A stretch of 64,000 nucleotides of DNA, taken from assembly GCA_002914805.1 (NCBI GenBank), contig JXTB01000049.1:443637-507636 (forward strand). The letters are read 5' to 3'. Position 1 is the first letter of the stretch, and each line of letters begins with the position of its first letter. Source of the stretch: Parasponia andersonii. Its lineage: Eukaryota > Streptophyta > Magnoliopsida > Rosales > Cannabaceae. The notes under the pieces were generated by a model. It had not been told where the DNA came from. It searched no databases and saw nothing but the letters and a program-made list of their open reading frames with translations. Shown piece after piece: positions 37,140 to 48,500 of this stretch. The position numbers were made by a program, and so were the translations under genes.

Positions 37140-37543
37140 ATTTTATTTTTTTCTGTACACACTATAATACCAGAATCGCATAAGCCAATCACTCTTGCTC
37201 TCTCCCTCTTGCTCTCTCTCCAAAAATCCGTACAAAATCCACACCCAAACCCACTGAGAGTGAAGAATTTGGTAGAATAAAGTTGGGTTTGCTCAGAACC
37301 CAATTTCTCGACCCCTTTTCTCTCTCTTTCTTTTAAAAATTGAAATCACAAAGCGACGCCAAACCGCGTTTTGAGTAGCTGTAACGAGCAAACGACAGTG
37401 TTCGAGTCCTCCTCTTCATAATCATCATCACTTATCACCGTCGTCGTCGTCGTCGTCGTCTTCTTCTTCTTATTTTCAGTAACAGATACAGATACTGACA
37501 TTTGCAGATTTATTACTTCTGCTACTCTGTTTTTGGACCCTGA
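37140..37543 (+). promoter_or_regulatory. Promoter-proximal region and leader of the methyltransferase gene
   Basis: A pyrimidine patch (CTCTTGCTCTCTCCCTCTTG near 37190-37218) typical of plant core promoters precedes a leader that is poor in ATG codons. From about 37200 to 37543 there is no ATG on the plus strand. The leader contains a CGT/CTT trinucleotide tract (37440-37470). The transcription start is inferred, not seen. Confidence 0.4.
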
Positions 37544-37920
37544 ATGACGTACTGGCCTTACTGGCTCTTTCTTTCAACCAAAATCATCATAAAGCGGTGT
37601 GAAACTTTTTCTCTTTTGCGCGTTGGGATCGCCACGAAATCGTTTTTGCAGGCACTGGATCTGAGATTCTCAACCTTCTTCACTGTAAGTACTGGAGCTA
37701 CAGTCTGAGAATACTGAGAAAAACGAAGAAGATAAAAGCTATATGAAGTTCTGGGTTTTCTGTTAAATGGTCGAGTTTTGGAGATTTTCAGCTTAAATCA
37801 GCTGATTTTTTTTTTTTTTCCAATTTTTTCATCGACCCAGAAAAATGTTTTCAATTTGTAGTGCTGGGTTCTGATTACTTTTTCCTTTCATTGCAGATTT
37901 CGGATTCAACACGGGGTTGA
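37544..37920 (+). CDS. Upstream ORF in methyltransferase leader, spans an intron
   Basis: The first ATG after the promoter patch opens a frame of 47 codons (37544-37684), begins MTYWPYWLFLSTKIIIK, and runs exactly to a strong donor CACT/GTAAGT. A matching acceptor TTTCATTGCAG ends at 37896. Spliced, the frame continues seven codons (ISDSTRG) to TGA at 37918-37920, a 54-residue peptide. Unspliced, it would end at 37706-37708 with a different tail (VSTGATV). No other ATG lies between the splice junction and the main start at 38043. Such a uORF could control translation of the methyltransferase. The peptide matches no domain I know; conservation is untested. Confidence 0.5.
37685..37896 (+). other. 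5' UTR intron of the methyltransferase gene
   Basis: A 212-bp GT-AG intron with near-consensus ends (GTAAGT and TTTCATTGCAG) and a T-rich tract (about 37807-37830). It interrupts the uORF and not the main coding region, whose first ATG lies 147 bp downstream of the acceptor. Confidence 0.6.
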
Positions 37921-38042
37921 ATACTTCAAACCTCTTCGCTCTTCGGAATCATTTTTTCGCGAATCACTTTCCTGGATTTTTCTTTTCTTTTTTCTTTTCC
38001 CGGAGAGAATCCCACACTGAATCTTTGAACTCCCCCACAAAA

Positions 38043-38930
38043 ATGGGAAAATCAGCCGCAACCGGACGAGACTGGACCCAGATCTACGCGATCTACGGGC
38101 TCGACCAATGGCAGACCGTACTCTTCCTCCTCTTCCACGCCATCCTCTTCACTGTCCTCTCCGTCCTCTACCTCGCCTACTTCAAACCCATAGTCCACCT
38201 CTTCGAGAGCCTCCTCGCTGTCGCCGCCGTACCCGGCGGCGCAGCCCGCTTCGCCGCCGGGTTCACGGGCTCCGTCACGGCCATCTCCGCCATCTGCCTT
38301 TTCTTCGCCGCGGCCAACTTCTTCTACTCCTCCCTCCCACTCCACTACGACATGGCCCACCGCATGGTCAACTCGGTCAGCGACTGGTCAACGGTCAAAC
38401 AGGCCCTGGACCTGGGCTGTGGCCGAGGGATACTCCTCAACGCCGTGGCGACCCAGCTCAAGAAGGGGGGGAGTTCGGGCCGGGTCGTGGGCCTGGATCG
38501 GTCCAATAGGACCACCCTCTCGACTCTGAGGACCGCCAAGATGGAAGGAGTGGGGGAGTACGTGACTTGCCGTGAAGGAGACCCTAGGAGATTGCCTTTC
38601 GGAGATAACTACTTCGACGTGGTGGTATCCGGTGTGTTCGTCCACACCGTAGGGAAGGAGCACGGTCCCCGGACGGTGGCGGCCTCCGCCGAGAGGATGC
38701 GGGCGGTGGGAGAGCTCGTGAGGGTGCTCAAGCCCGGTGGGGTCGGGGTCGTGTGGGACCTACTGCACGTGCCGGAGTACGTGCGGCGGTTGCAGGAGCT
38801 GAAGATGGAGGACGTGAGAGTCTCAGAGCGTGTGACGGCGTTCATGGTCAATAGCCACATCGTGTCGTTTAGGAAGCCTAGTCAGCATGTTGTGGGCCCC
38901 AATGAGGTCAGGCTGGACTGGAGATGCTGA
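38043..38930 (+). CDS. Membrane-anchored SAM-dependent methyltransferase
   Basis: A 295-residue, intronless frame; the start is the first ATG after the leader intron. Two hydrophobic helices lie at about residues 24-47 (QTVLFLLFHAILFTVLSVLY) and 72-95, so the enzyme is probably anchored in a membrane. The class I methyltransferase fold follows: motif I ALDLGCGRG (121-129) binds SAM, acidic D152 in VVGLDRS should contact the ribose, LPFGDNYFDVVVS (184-196) is motif II, and LVRVLKPGGVGVVWD (225-239) is motif III. This is the UbiE/Methyltransf_11 type. The substrate is unknown. It appears orthologous to the Arabidopsis protein I recall as AT5G54400. The coding sequence is strikingly GC-rich against its AT-rich surroundings. 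Confidence 0.88.
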   Translation: MGKSAATGRDWTQIYAIYGLDQWQTVLFLLFHAILFTVLSVLYLAYFKPIVHLFESLLAVAAVPGGAARFAAGFTGSVTAISAICLFFAAANFFYSSLPLHYDMAHRMVNSVSDWSTVKQALDLGCGRGILLNAVATQLKKGGSSGRVVGLDRSNRTTLSTLRTAKMEGVGEYVTCREGDPRRLPFGDNYFDVVVSGVFVHTVGKEHGPRTVAASAERMRAVGELVRVLKPGGVGVVWDLLHVPEYVRRLQELKMEDVRVSERVTAFMVNSHIVSFRKPSQHVVGPNEVRLDWRC

Positions 38931-38946
38931 TGTGGAAAATAGAGAC

Positions 38947-38974
38947 GTATTATTATTATTATTATTATTATTAT
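38947..38974 (+). repeat. (ATT)n microsatellite in the 3' UTR
   Basis: About nine ATT units within 20 bp of the methyltransferase stop codon, so probably transcribed as 3' UTR. A similar run without gene context is at 42720-42749. Confidence 0.85.
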
Positions 38975-38999
38975 ATTTACTACTACTATAAAGCATATG

Positions 39000-41900
39000 A
39001 AATATATACTTGAGGATTAGAAAAGTGAAAGGAGGAAAAAAGAGATGAGATGAAGAATAATTAATTAAACTAATGGGGTTGTATTTCAGTTAGCTTGATT
39101 GATGTAAGATTACTATGTGTGATATCTGGGGAGGCGAAGCTGACTCAGATTGGTTTGGTAGTGGATAATATATACTTCTGTATAACGTAGTTTGTCATAT
39201 AATGATGCCAAAATGCCAACTTTTCTCCAACTAGATCAAATTTTGTCTTGGCTTATTTATCGATAAGTGACATAATAGATTACCCAATATTAAATATTTA
39301 GTTTAGTTTTGAACATATTTGAGCAAGAATTTTTGGTTCTTATAATAACAATAATTATTAGTTTATAGTTTTGAGAGTGAGAAAGTTACGGTGATATTTG
39401 TTAAAGTTGGGTGGAAGAAGAGAATTGCGAATTGAGGTTTTGAAAGGAGTTTGATGTGAGAATGGGATGGGGGTGTTGTAAAGTCGCTATCACGTAATAG
39501 AATTAGAAGTGGGAATGAATTTTGTATCAGAATTATTATTATCTTATTGGCATCTGATCTGCATCCCATGCAGTTTTCATCTTCCAACTTTTCGAAAAAT
39601 ATAGCCCCACCTCTTTTTTGGCTTCTCTTTTTTTTTTTTTTTCCCCCAATCTCTTCCATAATATCATAGACAACTTATATACATATTATCTCTGGTTATG
39701 TCTATAAATACAAGTGAGAGCGGAGATTGTTAGTATCAGATGTGAATCTTCACCCTCTGTTAGGTGGGTTTACGAGCCCGGGCATCTATTCCACTCCATG
39801 GATGATTAAGATGCGTTTGAATCCCTATACTATCGTATATTGTGTTGTGACTGCTTTACCGATAAATGGTAGGTATATACTTCAGAAAAAGAAAACTCAA
39901 TAGTAGTGGATTCTGCAAATTAGACCATGTTTTTTTGACTCGTGCAAAATTATGTATTTAAGTTTTAAATCTTTATAAATTTATACCTTACAACATTTTC
40001 AGTAAACACGGAATATGAATTTCTACTAATTAATACAAAAGATTTATTAAAAATAATTTAAACAGTTAGTACAATTCATTTAATTTGTAAACCAAATATA
40101 TGAATTTGCAGAGATTAGAATTTATACTATGTATACTTTTGCACAAGTTAAAAGATATAATTAAAATTATAGAAATATGGAACTTAAAAGGTTTTTTTTT
40201 TCTTTTTTTCTTTTTTTTTTTTTGCCTACTTCAACTTGTATACATTACCAATTTCTTGTTACTAAGAGTCCTATAGCACCATTGGTGGCATCATTATCCT
40301 AAATCCCCTCACATATGTATATTTGCTGGCATGTTACATCTCTAGCATTTCTTTTTCTTCTTTTAAGAGTAAAGCTATTCACATACATCTGTAAAGTTTG
40401 GCTTAAATGGTTTAGTAATTAGTATTCAAGTTTAAAAAATAATTGTACTGAAAGTAGATAGGGTGTCTGGACAATTGGTATTCAATTACTTGAGATGCCC
40501 ATAATGATTCTAGAATTGACATTATAGCATAGTGAAGTAATTTCATTCTTTTATTTCGCTGATGCTCTGAAGTTCTGCCATACCAAAACTTAGAAGATTC
40601 TATGATCCGATGTTAGCGCTGCATGGCATTAATTTACGTCTCACAAAATGACAACAAATTAGAATAAAATTCAGTAATATGTCCTTAGGTACTTCGAGTA
40701 TTGGAGACTCATCTCTGAAACATTTTTATTGCACCATGTGTCTAACAATGTATTGTCTAACGATATTATTAACATCTTCATTCATCACTCTTCACTTCTC
40801 TCTCCTCACTTCGCATATATGATACCTTCCCCACCCCCCACCCCCCTCTCTCCCTCTCTCTCTAAATTGAATCCATTTGTTCAATTATCTTTACACATAT
40901 AATAAGATCATATATGCACTACATCATGATGATTTTTCCCCTTTTTAGGGAAAAAAAATAACAGAATAGAAAGCTTTTGTTTAGGGGTGGTTGCTTTATT
41001 CTATAGTAACCGATTAGCGCTAATCCAAAATAAGTAACCAATTAGTGAAGATTTGCCAAGTTTTAGGAAATGGGATACTTTATTTTCTTCTTTTTGGAAG
41101 TTAAAGGAAAATGATGTTTTAAGCCGAGAAAGTTTTTTGGAGAATATTTGTGTGGCAAAGTTGATCATAGAGATTAATCATTGTTGTTGTTGTGTGGTCA
41201 TTTTCCTAGACCATCAATAAGAAATAAAAATTAGAACCAGAGACGTGGAAAATATGTTGGATGGGCATTGAATGCACCAGGACCACTTCCAACTACAATT
41301 TTTGGATGATTTTACAGATTCCCTCTCCTGGCTTCCTGAAATGATGGGACTGTCCTGCCATTAATTTCATCTGATTCATAAATATACCAATTAATGTTCT
41401 TCAGTTTTAATTATAGTAGATGAATTTTTCTCAATGAACACCAAGTAAGTGGTTTGATATCACCCAAAGAAACTACTACTTAATGTTGATTTATTTATTA
41501 TTTAGTGGAAAAATATTTATCAATTACCACCAAATAAGAGGTTTGATAAAAATAAACAAAATAAATAAAAGATACCATCAAATTATGCTAAAAGTTCTGA
41601 GGACAAAAATGAGAGCTACCAAATTTGTATAATCTAACAGAAAATTTAGCTGTCATTGATCTCAACCACTAATCGATAAGCAAACAGAATCCTCTAAACA
41701 TAATTCTTTGGAGTTGTAATTCATGGTAAAATCCTTGGTTTTTTTTTTTTTTTTCTTTACAAGAAAGTTGAGAAGAAAAAGGTGATGGATGAGGTCAAAC
41801 AGTGGCAACTAAGCTTATTTTAAAAAGAGAATTTGTAACTCCAGTCTCCAATATGGTTAGGCACTACAAATCAAGTCAGCTTATAAAGTTAGGGTGACAT

Positions 41901-44520
41901 TGAGATTTCACTTATTTGCCTCATCTATTTCCAAATTCCAATACCATTTGAATTTCTTAGTGCAAAAAAAAAAAAAAAAGGTGGGGGCACCTTAGAGATT
42001 GAGAAAAAGAAAAAAAAAAAAAGTGAAAAGGATCACATTTTTTTTTTGTTTGGATTTCAACAAAAAATAAAAGAAAAAAAAACTTAAGGGAAAGTGTGAG
42101 AAAATTTAATGAATTTTTTCAGCATTTAGAAGGGTTCGATTAGTTATTTGACTATTTTTTTTGGCCCAAAATTCTATACACGACCACACTCAAAAATTTA
42201 TAACTTAATTTCTAACACACTTAATAAAAAAAATGAAAATACAACATATTATATAACTGAAATTTTAAAAAGAATGAATATTTAGTTATAACTTTTAAAA
42301 CATAACATCTACTAAAATTAATTTAAAAAATTGGCTATTTATCTAATTTTCTCTATTATTATTTTTTTTAATTTTTAGAATCCCATCAAGAGAATGACAA
42401 AAGAAAACTTCCAATAGGAAAATATTCAATTTGTTTTTAAAAAGTTTTCTTCACCTTTATTAACTTCTTTTTTCTATGATTGTAAAAGCAATATCTAGAC
42501 CTATTAATGTTTAGCAAAATAACTTCTAGTGTTATGACACATTAATAGTTAACTATATGCAACTAACGAGTGGTCCTTTTTTTTTTCCATTAAATCAGAA
42601 AGCACACATCCCACAAAAATTAAAAAAAATAAATAAAATAACTAATAAAAATCTAATGAAATTTGGGAGTATCTAAAATCCCCATTAAGAGAATGAAAAA
42701 AGAAAATTTTTTTCTTTTCTATTATTATTATTATTATTATTATTATTATCTTTTTCTGTAGAGCACCACCGTCTAGTCTAAATATATGTTTATGTTTAGA
42801 AAAAATACATACTGAACAATGATCCTACATATATATATATATATATATATACACTTTTACAGATTAATAGTTCTAATTATAAGTAACCAACGAGTGGTCC
42901 TCTGTTCCATTAAATTAGAAAGCACAGGCCACCAAGAAAATCCCACACCATTAAATGAGAAAAGCAAAGAGTAGTTCATGTGATGTTTTGCCAATATAAG
43001 TTTATATATGTTTGGAAAATAGCAAATAAGAAATATCATATGTATGATTTTGGAATAATACTAGAAAATTACCTTTTTTTTTGACAAGATTTACAAGACT
43101 TTACTGTCAAAAAAGGGGCATTATTTTTATTATAGCAGTGTTGAAGAACCTCATCCGAATGTGAGACATAATATGTGACAGGCAGAAACTGGGAAATAAT
43201 GTTTACCATCTTGGCAAGGCAACTGTACATGGAAATAGGACAATATTAACGAAGGATACACGGTCTTCAATTCCTATATTATGTCTTTTTATTTTATTTT
43301 CTTTTCAACTCCTTTTACTAGGAATGTCAACGGAGTATATCGAGAACAATTTTTACTATCTTCGTTTCCAAAAACTAATTACAATACTATATCTACTCCT
43401 AAAGACGTAAAGTAGGCTAGACTAACCCATATTCTTATTAAGGGTCCCGACACGATTCACAGACCCAACTCACATTTAATATAGGCCTAAGTGAGTCATG
43501 TTTAAGTAGATGTACCTATGCGGGTCATAACTTGAGCCTAATTTTGTTGTTATTTTATACTTTAAAATATTAAATATGGGCCTACAACCCATTTAAATTC
43601 TTTTAAAATTTGAATAAATTGAAAATAAATAAATAAATAACACATTAAAAGCATATGAGTAAAAATATTTAATTAAGATTTTTTAAAATTTTAATTAAGA
43701 AATATATTTAAAATTATATATAGAATGACTAAATGTGTAGACTTATAGTTGAGCCCCAACCCGACCAATACTATATGTAACGGGCCGGCCCAAGCCCATA
43801 TAATGTGGGCATAGGACGGTATCATATTTTTTCTTAGGAATATGAGTCGCCTCACAAAACCTGTTCTACATTGACATTTCTACCCACCCTATTAACTATT
43901 CTTTTAGATACCGAGATAGTGCATGTATTAATCAATAAATAAGGGGGAAAACCGTTTGCCCATTACTTATTGATAATAATAAAATATTAAAAAAATTAAG
44001 ATGAAAATATTAAATCTTTTCATAATTAACAAAACATTAATCAAAACAATATATTAATAATTTTCAAACTCTAATATTTAAATATATAAGAACGTATAAC
44101 TCTCCAAACTCATTATTTTACCAAAGATATAAGAATATAAATAGTGTAAAATTAAATACATATCTATACATGTATATATATATATAATAAGCTTTTATGT
44201 GAATATATATCAGGACAAATACGATGCGAATTATACTACTCCTACTTGCATATCAACAGTGCAATTATTACTTATCTTAGTTATTTTTTCCACTTATTTT
44301 TCCATCCCCATTTGAATTAGATAATAACCTAAAATTGGGCCTTATATTGCCACCCCACTTCTTACCCCAAAAAAATACTTTAATGAACTTTCAACTTTAA
44401 ACCGCATGCATTTAATGGCTATTTACTATTTTTTTCAAACTCATGTCACCGACGTTGAAGTCAAATGATCACATTTAAAACTGACGTTCAAAGTCGGGAA
44501 AAGAATGCAAATTGGACTTT
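39000..44520. other. Intergenic DNA, no gene seen
   Basis: About 5.5 kb of AT-rich DNA after the methyltransferase 3' end. There are T runs near 40192-40223 and 41739-41755, a C-run/CT tract at 40832-40863, an (ATT)n tract at 42720-42749 and an (AT)n tract at 42828-42850. Segments near 42535-42600 and 42880-42960 share AACGAGTGGTCCT and CATTAAAT(C/T)AGAAAGCACA, so they are a short dispersed duplication. No protein or RNA gene is supported. Confidence 0.5.
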
Positions 44521-44562
44521 GGCTTAATTTTGTTAAAATATTGAGAAGCAGCATACAGCAGC

Positions 44563-44634
44563 GGTCCCATGGTCTAGTGGTCAGGACATTGGACTCTGAA
44601 TCCAGTAACCCGAGTTCAAATCTCGGTGGGACCT
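44563..44634 (+). tRNA. trnQ-CUG: tRNA-Gln (anticodon CTG)
   Basis: A 72-nt intronless cytosolic-type tRNA. The acceptor stem GGTCCCA pairs with TGGGACC at 44627-44633, and T44634 is the discriminator. The D-loop TCTAGTGGTCAGGA, the anticodon arm TTGGA-CTCTGAA-TCCAG with anticodon CTG, and the T-arm CCGAG-TTCAAAT-CTCGG are complete. It reads CAG glutamine codons. A internal A box (TGGTCTAGTGG) and B box (GAGTTCAAATCTC) are present. The TTTs soon downstream are weak terminators. A partial copy of its 3' end lies at 44721. Confidence 0.95.
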
Positions 44635-44830
44635 TTAAGTTCTTTCAATTTTTGTTTTTCATTTTATTTTTTGTTAATCTATGATACTATATACATACAT
44701 AATAAATATGTATGACGAATAAATCTCGGTGGGACCTTTAGTTCTCTCATTTTTTGTTTTTCATTTGAATTTTTGTTAATCTATGATACTATATGCATAC
44801 ATAATTAAATATGTATGCATACATAATTTT
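44618..44830 (+). repeat. Tandem duplication including the tRNA 3' end
   Basis: The last 17 bases of the tRNA-Gln gene plus about 85 bp of 3' flank (from 44618) are repeated from 44721, offset 103 bp. Both copies begin AAATCTCGGTGGGACCTTTA and share TTTTTGTTTTTCATTT, TTTTTGTTAATCTATGATAC and ATACATAAT(T)AAATATGTATG. A few substitutions and indels separate them. A short third partial repeat (CATACATAATTTTTGTTAAT) follows near 44818. The second copy lacks the 5' three-quarters of the tRNA and cannot be functional. Confidence 0.8.
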
Positions 44831-44839
44831 TGTTAATTT

Positions 44840-45575
44840 TAGTTTGTTAATCAAACTAAATCTACAATTCTTAATGATTGCTACTGGGTTGTGTTTGAGG
44901 AACTACTAAAACTAAAATCACCGAAGCTTTCCAAAAGTGGTAGCATTCGCAATCATGGGTGGGTAGATACATTATTCCTGGAATTTGAATTTCGATTATT
45001 GAGGATAATAATGCTATATATGAAACTCGATGTAATTGAAGTAGGAAATTTTATTATTTTGTTATCAAGCAATTATGAGGAAGCACTATCCAGTTTTACT
45101 AAGAAATAAGAACAAACAAAATAAGGATACCTGTTATGATTTTCTTACTCAGAAAATGAAATGACTGATGAATTAAATATTGTATCAAAACCGCTAGTTT
45201 CACAACAAAGTACAAACCAAAAGAAAAAAAAGAAAAAAAGAAATGATAATAAAGATTATCTCCGAGTCTTTAACATTGTTGTATAAAAAAAGTATAAAAT
45301 TGGTGCTGTACAAGATCTCAATTGACGTTTGGTGTTGCAACACTCCAGAACCTACCTAGTTAAACTAGATTTTGTAGACTTTCCAATGGTAAAAGACGTA
45401 AAATAAATAAATGAAAACACGGATTTACAAATTTCCGGGTGTTGAAATGGAAAAGACCAAAAACTATAACTCTTCCATTAATGTTTTAATTTAACAGAAA
45501 AACTTGCTGACCATAGTGGAAAACTATGATATCCCGGGATACCTTGAATTCCTAAAGAAAACTGAGGATCTATAA
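44840..45575. other. Intergenic DNA and probable TRS130 3' UTR
   Basis: The right-hand part (about 45300-45581) is probably the 3' UTR of the minus-strand TRAPPII gene. A short plus-strand frame at 44891-45109 resembles no protein I recognise. Confidence 0.45.
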
Positions 45576-45581
45576 GAGCAA

Positions 45582-48500
45582 TCAAGCTGGAATGCAAAAG
45601 GAGGAGCTGAGAGCTGGAGGCAAGACACAAACCAGGTGGGGACTAGGTGGATTGCAGCTTATATTTGCCTCATCGACATCCGGTAGGCCAAGTTGAGGAG
45701 GCCGTACATAACCCGCCACTAACGGCACACAGAATATAGAGATTTCTATCCTTGAACCTGTCAATGTCAATGGCAATGAGGGTTTCAGCAATTGGGGATA
45801 CATCAGTCCTTTTCAGTTAGCTATTTCCAAGTTTCTATTCAGAACCAAGTATTTGAGAGTTGACAAAACTCCCTAGGCGAATTTAAATTGTTCACAAACC
45901 TTGCTTTTCAGATAGAGATACATGCCCTCTTTTCCTTCCAGCAATCATCCAATTTTCAGTATTTGCATCGACTTCATATAACACTTCATCCTGACGCACA
46001 ACCAAGAAATAAAAAATTGATCAAAATTGTGCGATATTTGTGTTCGGTAAAATTTGTCTATGTCATTGATTCTTTTATTAGTGCTACTTCAAAACTGAGG
46101 ATTTCCTATATCGAGATGGAACCTTATAATGGGATCAGTCTAAGACTTACATGCTGCTGTGAAACTAGATTCTGAAAATCTTTTAGCCTTTCCACCCTCC
46201 ATTTCATGGTAACAAGCTGCCCAACTTTAAGGCCACCAGACGGGAGAGGAAGAAAACCAACAGCTAAACATGGATCAAGGACAGGCCTCTGCAAAACGAG
46301 AGAACTCCGGAAAACTAAATCCTGTTTAGCATCCTCCGGTGCATAATGCTCTGTACCTGAAGGAGGATGTGCTCCAACACTTCTATCGCCAGAAATTCCG
46401 TATCTAATATTTAGTATACTCTCTGATTGTAGAGCCTTAACTTCATCTGCACCAAAAGGGCCCAAAAAAGGGGTTAAAGTGATTTAATCATAGACGTTCC
46501 TAGACCGTCAACAATCCTATAAGCAAGCCTAGACATTTGCTCATATTAGTCACGTGATTGTCCAAACCTTCAGCATCTGTCTTTCCTAAGCATATACTGA
46601 ACAGGATTCCTGCTTTGGAAGTTGGGGAAATGACAAGTGGAAAGAAGCCAGAAGTTGGTCTTCCATCACCTCGTCCAGCATGAACAAATCCATCTTGAAG
46701 ATCAAGCCAGGCATCATGGATGGTCAGCGTGGCTTTCACTTCAGAATGTAGAATAACCTGAAGTAACATCAACCAAATGACTTCAATGAACAGAGAAATA
46801 GTCCACAAAAAGACAAATTTAGGACTACCATCATTACAGCAGCAAACATAGACCCCTGACCTCTAAAGAAATGGAATAATCAAAATTTGAATACCCTCGA
46901 GTTGCAAAAGTCTGGACACAAATAGACAAGACAAAAGTTCTGTACTTTCAGGAACATACTACAGTAGATATAGAAAAGTAAATTTAGTGATATAACTCCT
47001 GGAGTATATTACAACGAATGTCCTGAAAAATTAAACCGGGTGATTGTTCTCCAGACAAATAACTAACAAAATACATCCATCTGGAGGATGCTAGAAAACT
47101 GGCAATGTCTCTCTAGTTGGTTTGTCTGGAAGATACTATTTCAACTCATGTTTCCTATTGTGCCATTATCTGATTAGGACTAGTCTCTTGTAATAAGTTA
47201 CTCTCTCTACATGTTCGAGGAATAGATAGAATAATCTTCTAAACTCGAAGATAGAATACCTGCAGAAGCAAAGTACCATCGTTGCATTTATCTGCAACTC
47301 GTATGCTCACATGGAAAGGATCAGTGAAATGCACAGCCAGGGTCCTGCAAAACAGATCAAGTGTATTCCCAAATAAATAACTCATTACAGGATATTAAAA
47401 GTTTTGCACTATTAAGTCAAAAAAGAATCAGCAACAAAATCTGGGAGATTAAGAGAAAATTGCAGTGCCTTTCAAATGTCTGGTTATGAGATATTCCAAA
47501 CTCAAGTTTTAGGGCTATAGTCCTCATTCCGTCCACAATGCTCGTTCTCTGGGGAGTAGCTGCTCATTAAAAAAGATGCACCATATACAGGTAAGCAGTT
47601 GGACGCTAAAAACAATTCTATGTATGCATGTGTGTGTGTGTGTATAGAGACTGGATAAATGCATATATGAAACCAGCAAAGGAATTGCATCATCATCTCT
47701 GAACCTGAAGAGGATCCTCTTGCAAGCTTATCACTGGTAGCATGAACAGGAATCCACAAAATAGATGCCATATTGCTTGCCCAATCTGGAAATTCTACTC
47801 TACTATCATGGAGAGTCAACTGCTCAAACTCTTTATTGACAGTAGAACCATTTTCCAAAGCACCATTAGTGCCCTTGTCCATGGAATCTTTTGACAAATC
47901 TGCATACCTTTCCATCTCAATTACATGTGACTCTTCAATTCTAAGGCCAGGACCAGTATCAATATGCAACACGGCATCCTTGAGGGAGTAGTCAATGGGC
48001 CTTACTATAATCCCAACCCACTGTAATTCATTTATAAGCAAAGCTGATGAAACAGCTGCAGCAAGATCAACCAAGGGTCTTGGTTTGAAAACCTAAAGAA
48101 GAGGATGGTCAGATACTGAAACAGCTTGCATATATCTGGTTAGAAACAAAATACCAGTAAACTTCATCTCCAAATCAGATTAAGCTTCTGGGTAGAAACT
48201 TATGATAAAGACAAAATGAACCAAAATCACACTATACTGGTTGTTTAGTATACTCAAGGTGGACTATACCTTCAAGATAGGCCTTGTAGGCTTTTCATAA
48301 CTCATAAAATCATCAGTATCTGCAGGGCCACCCTTGGAAAAGCTATGAGACCTGAATCTCAAGTGCCCAATCTGCCCAGTAAGAACCCCTAAGACATAGG
48401 AACCTGGCTTTTGGGGTGGTAAATCCAAGGTAATTGTATTACGACCAGGTTTTAGTACTATAGGATCAGAGCTCCTTAGTGCCTGAAATTTTAATGAAAC

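Noticed and set aside
37917-38042. N-terminal extension of the methyltransferase by 42 codons in frame
   Set aside because: The extension would begin at TTG, not ATG, and is F/S-rich leader sequence; the first ATG is 38043 and it precedes the conserved part directly.
38052-38860. Several long open frames on both strands overlapping the methyltransferase
   Set aside because: They are by-products of the GC-rich coding sequence; only the 38043-38930 frame has methyltransferase motifs.
44721-44740. Second tRNA gene suggested by AAATCTCGGTGGGACC
   Set aside because: Only the 3' end of tRNA-Gln is present; there is no D-arm or anticodon arm.
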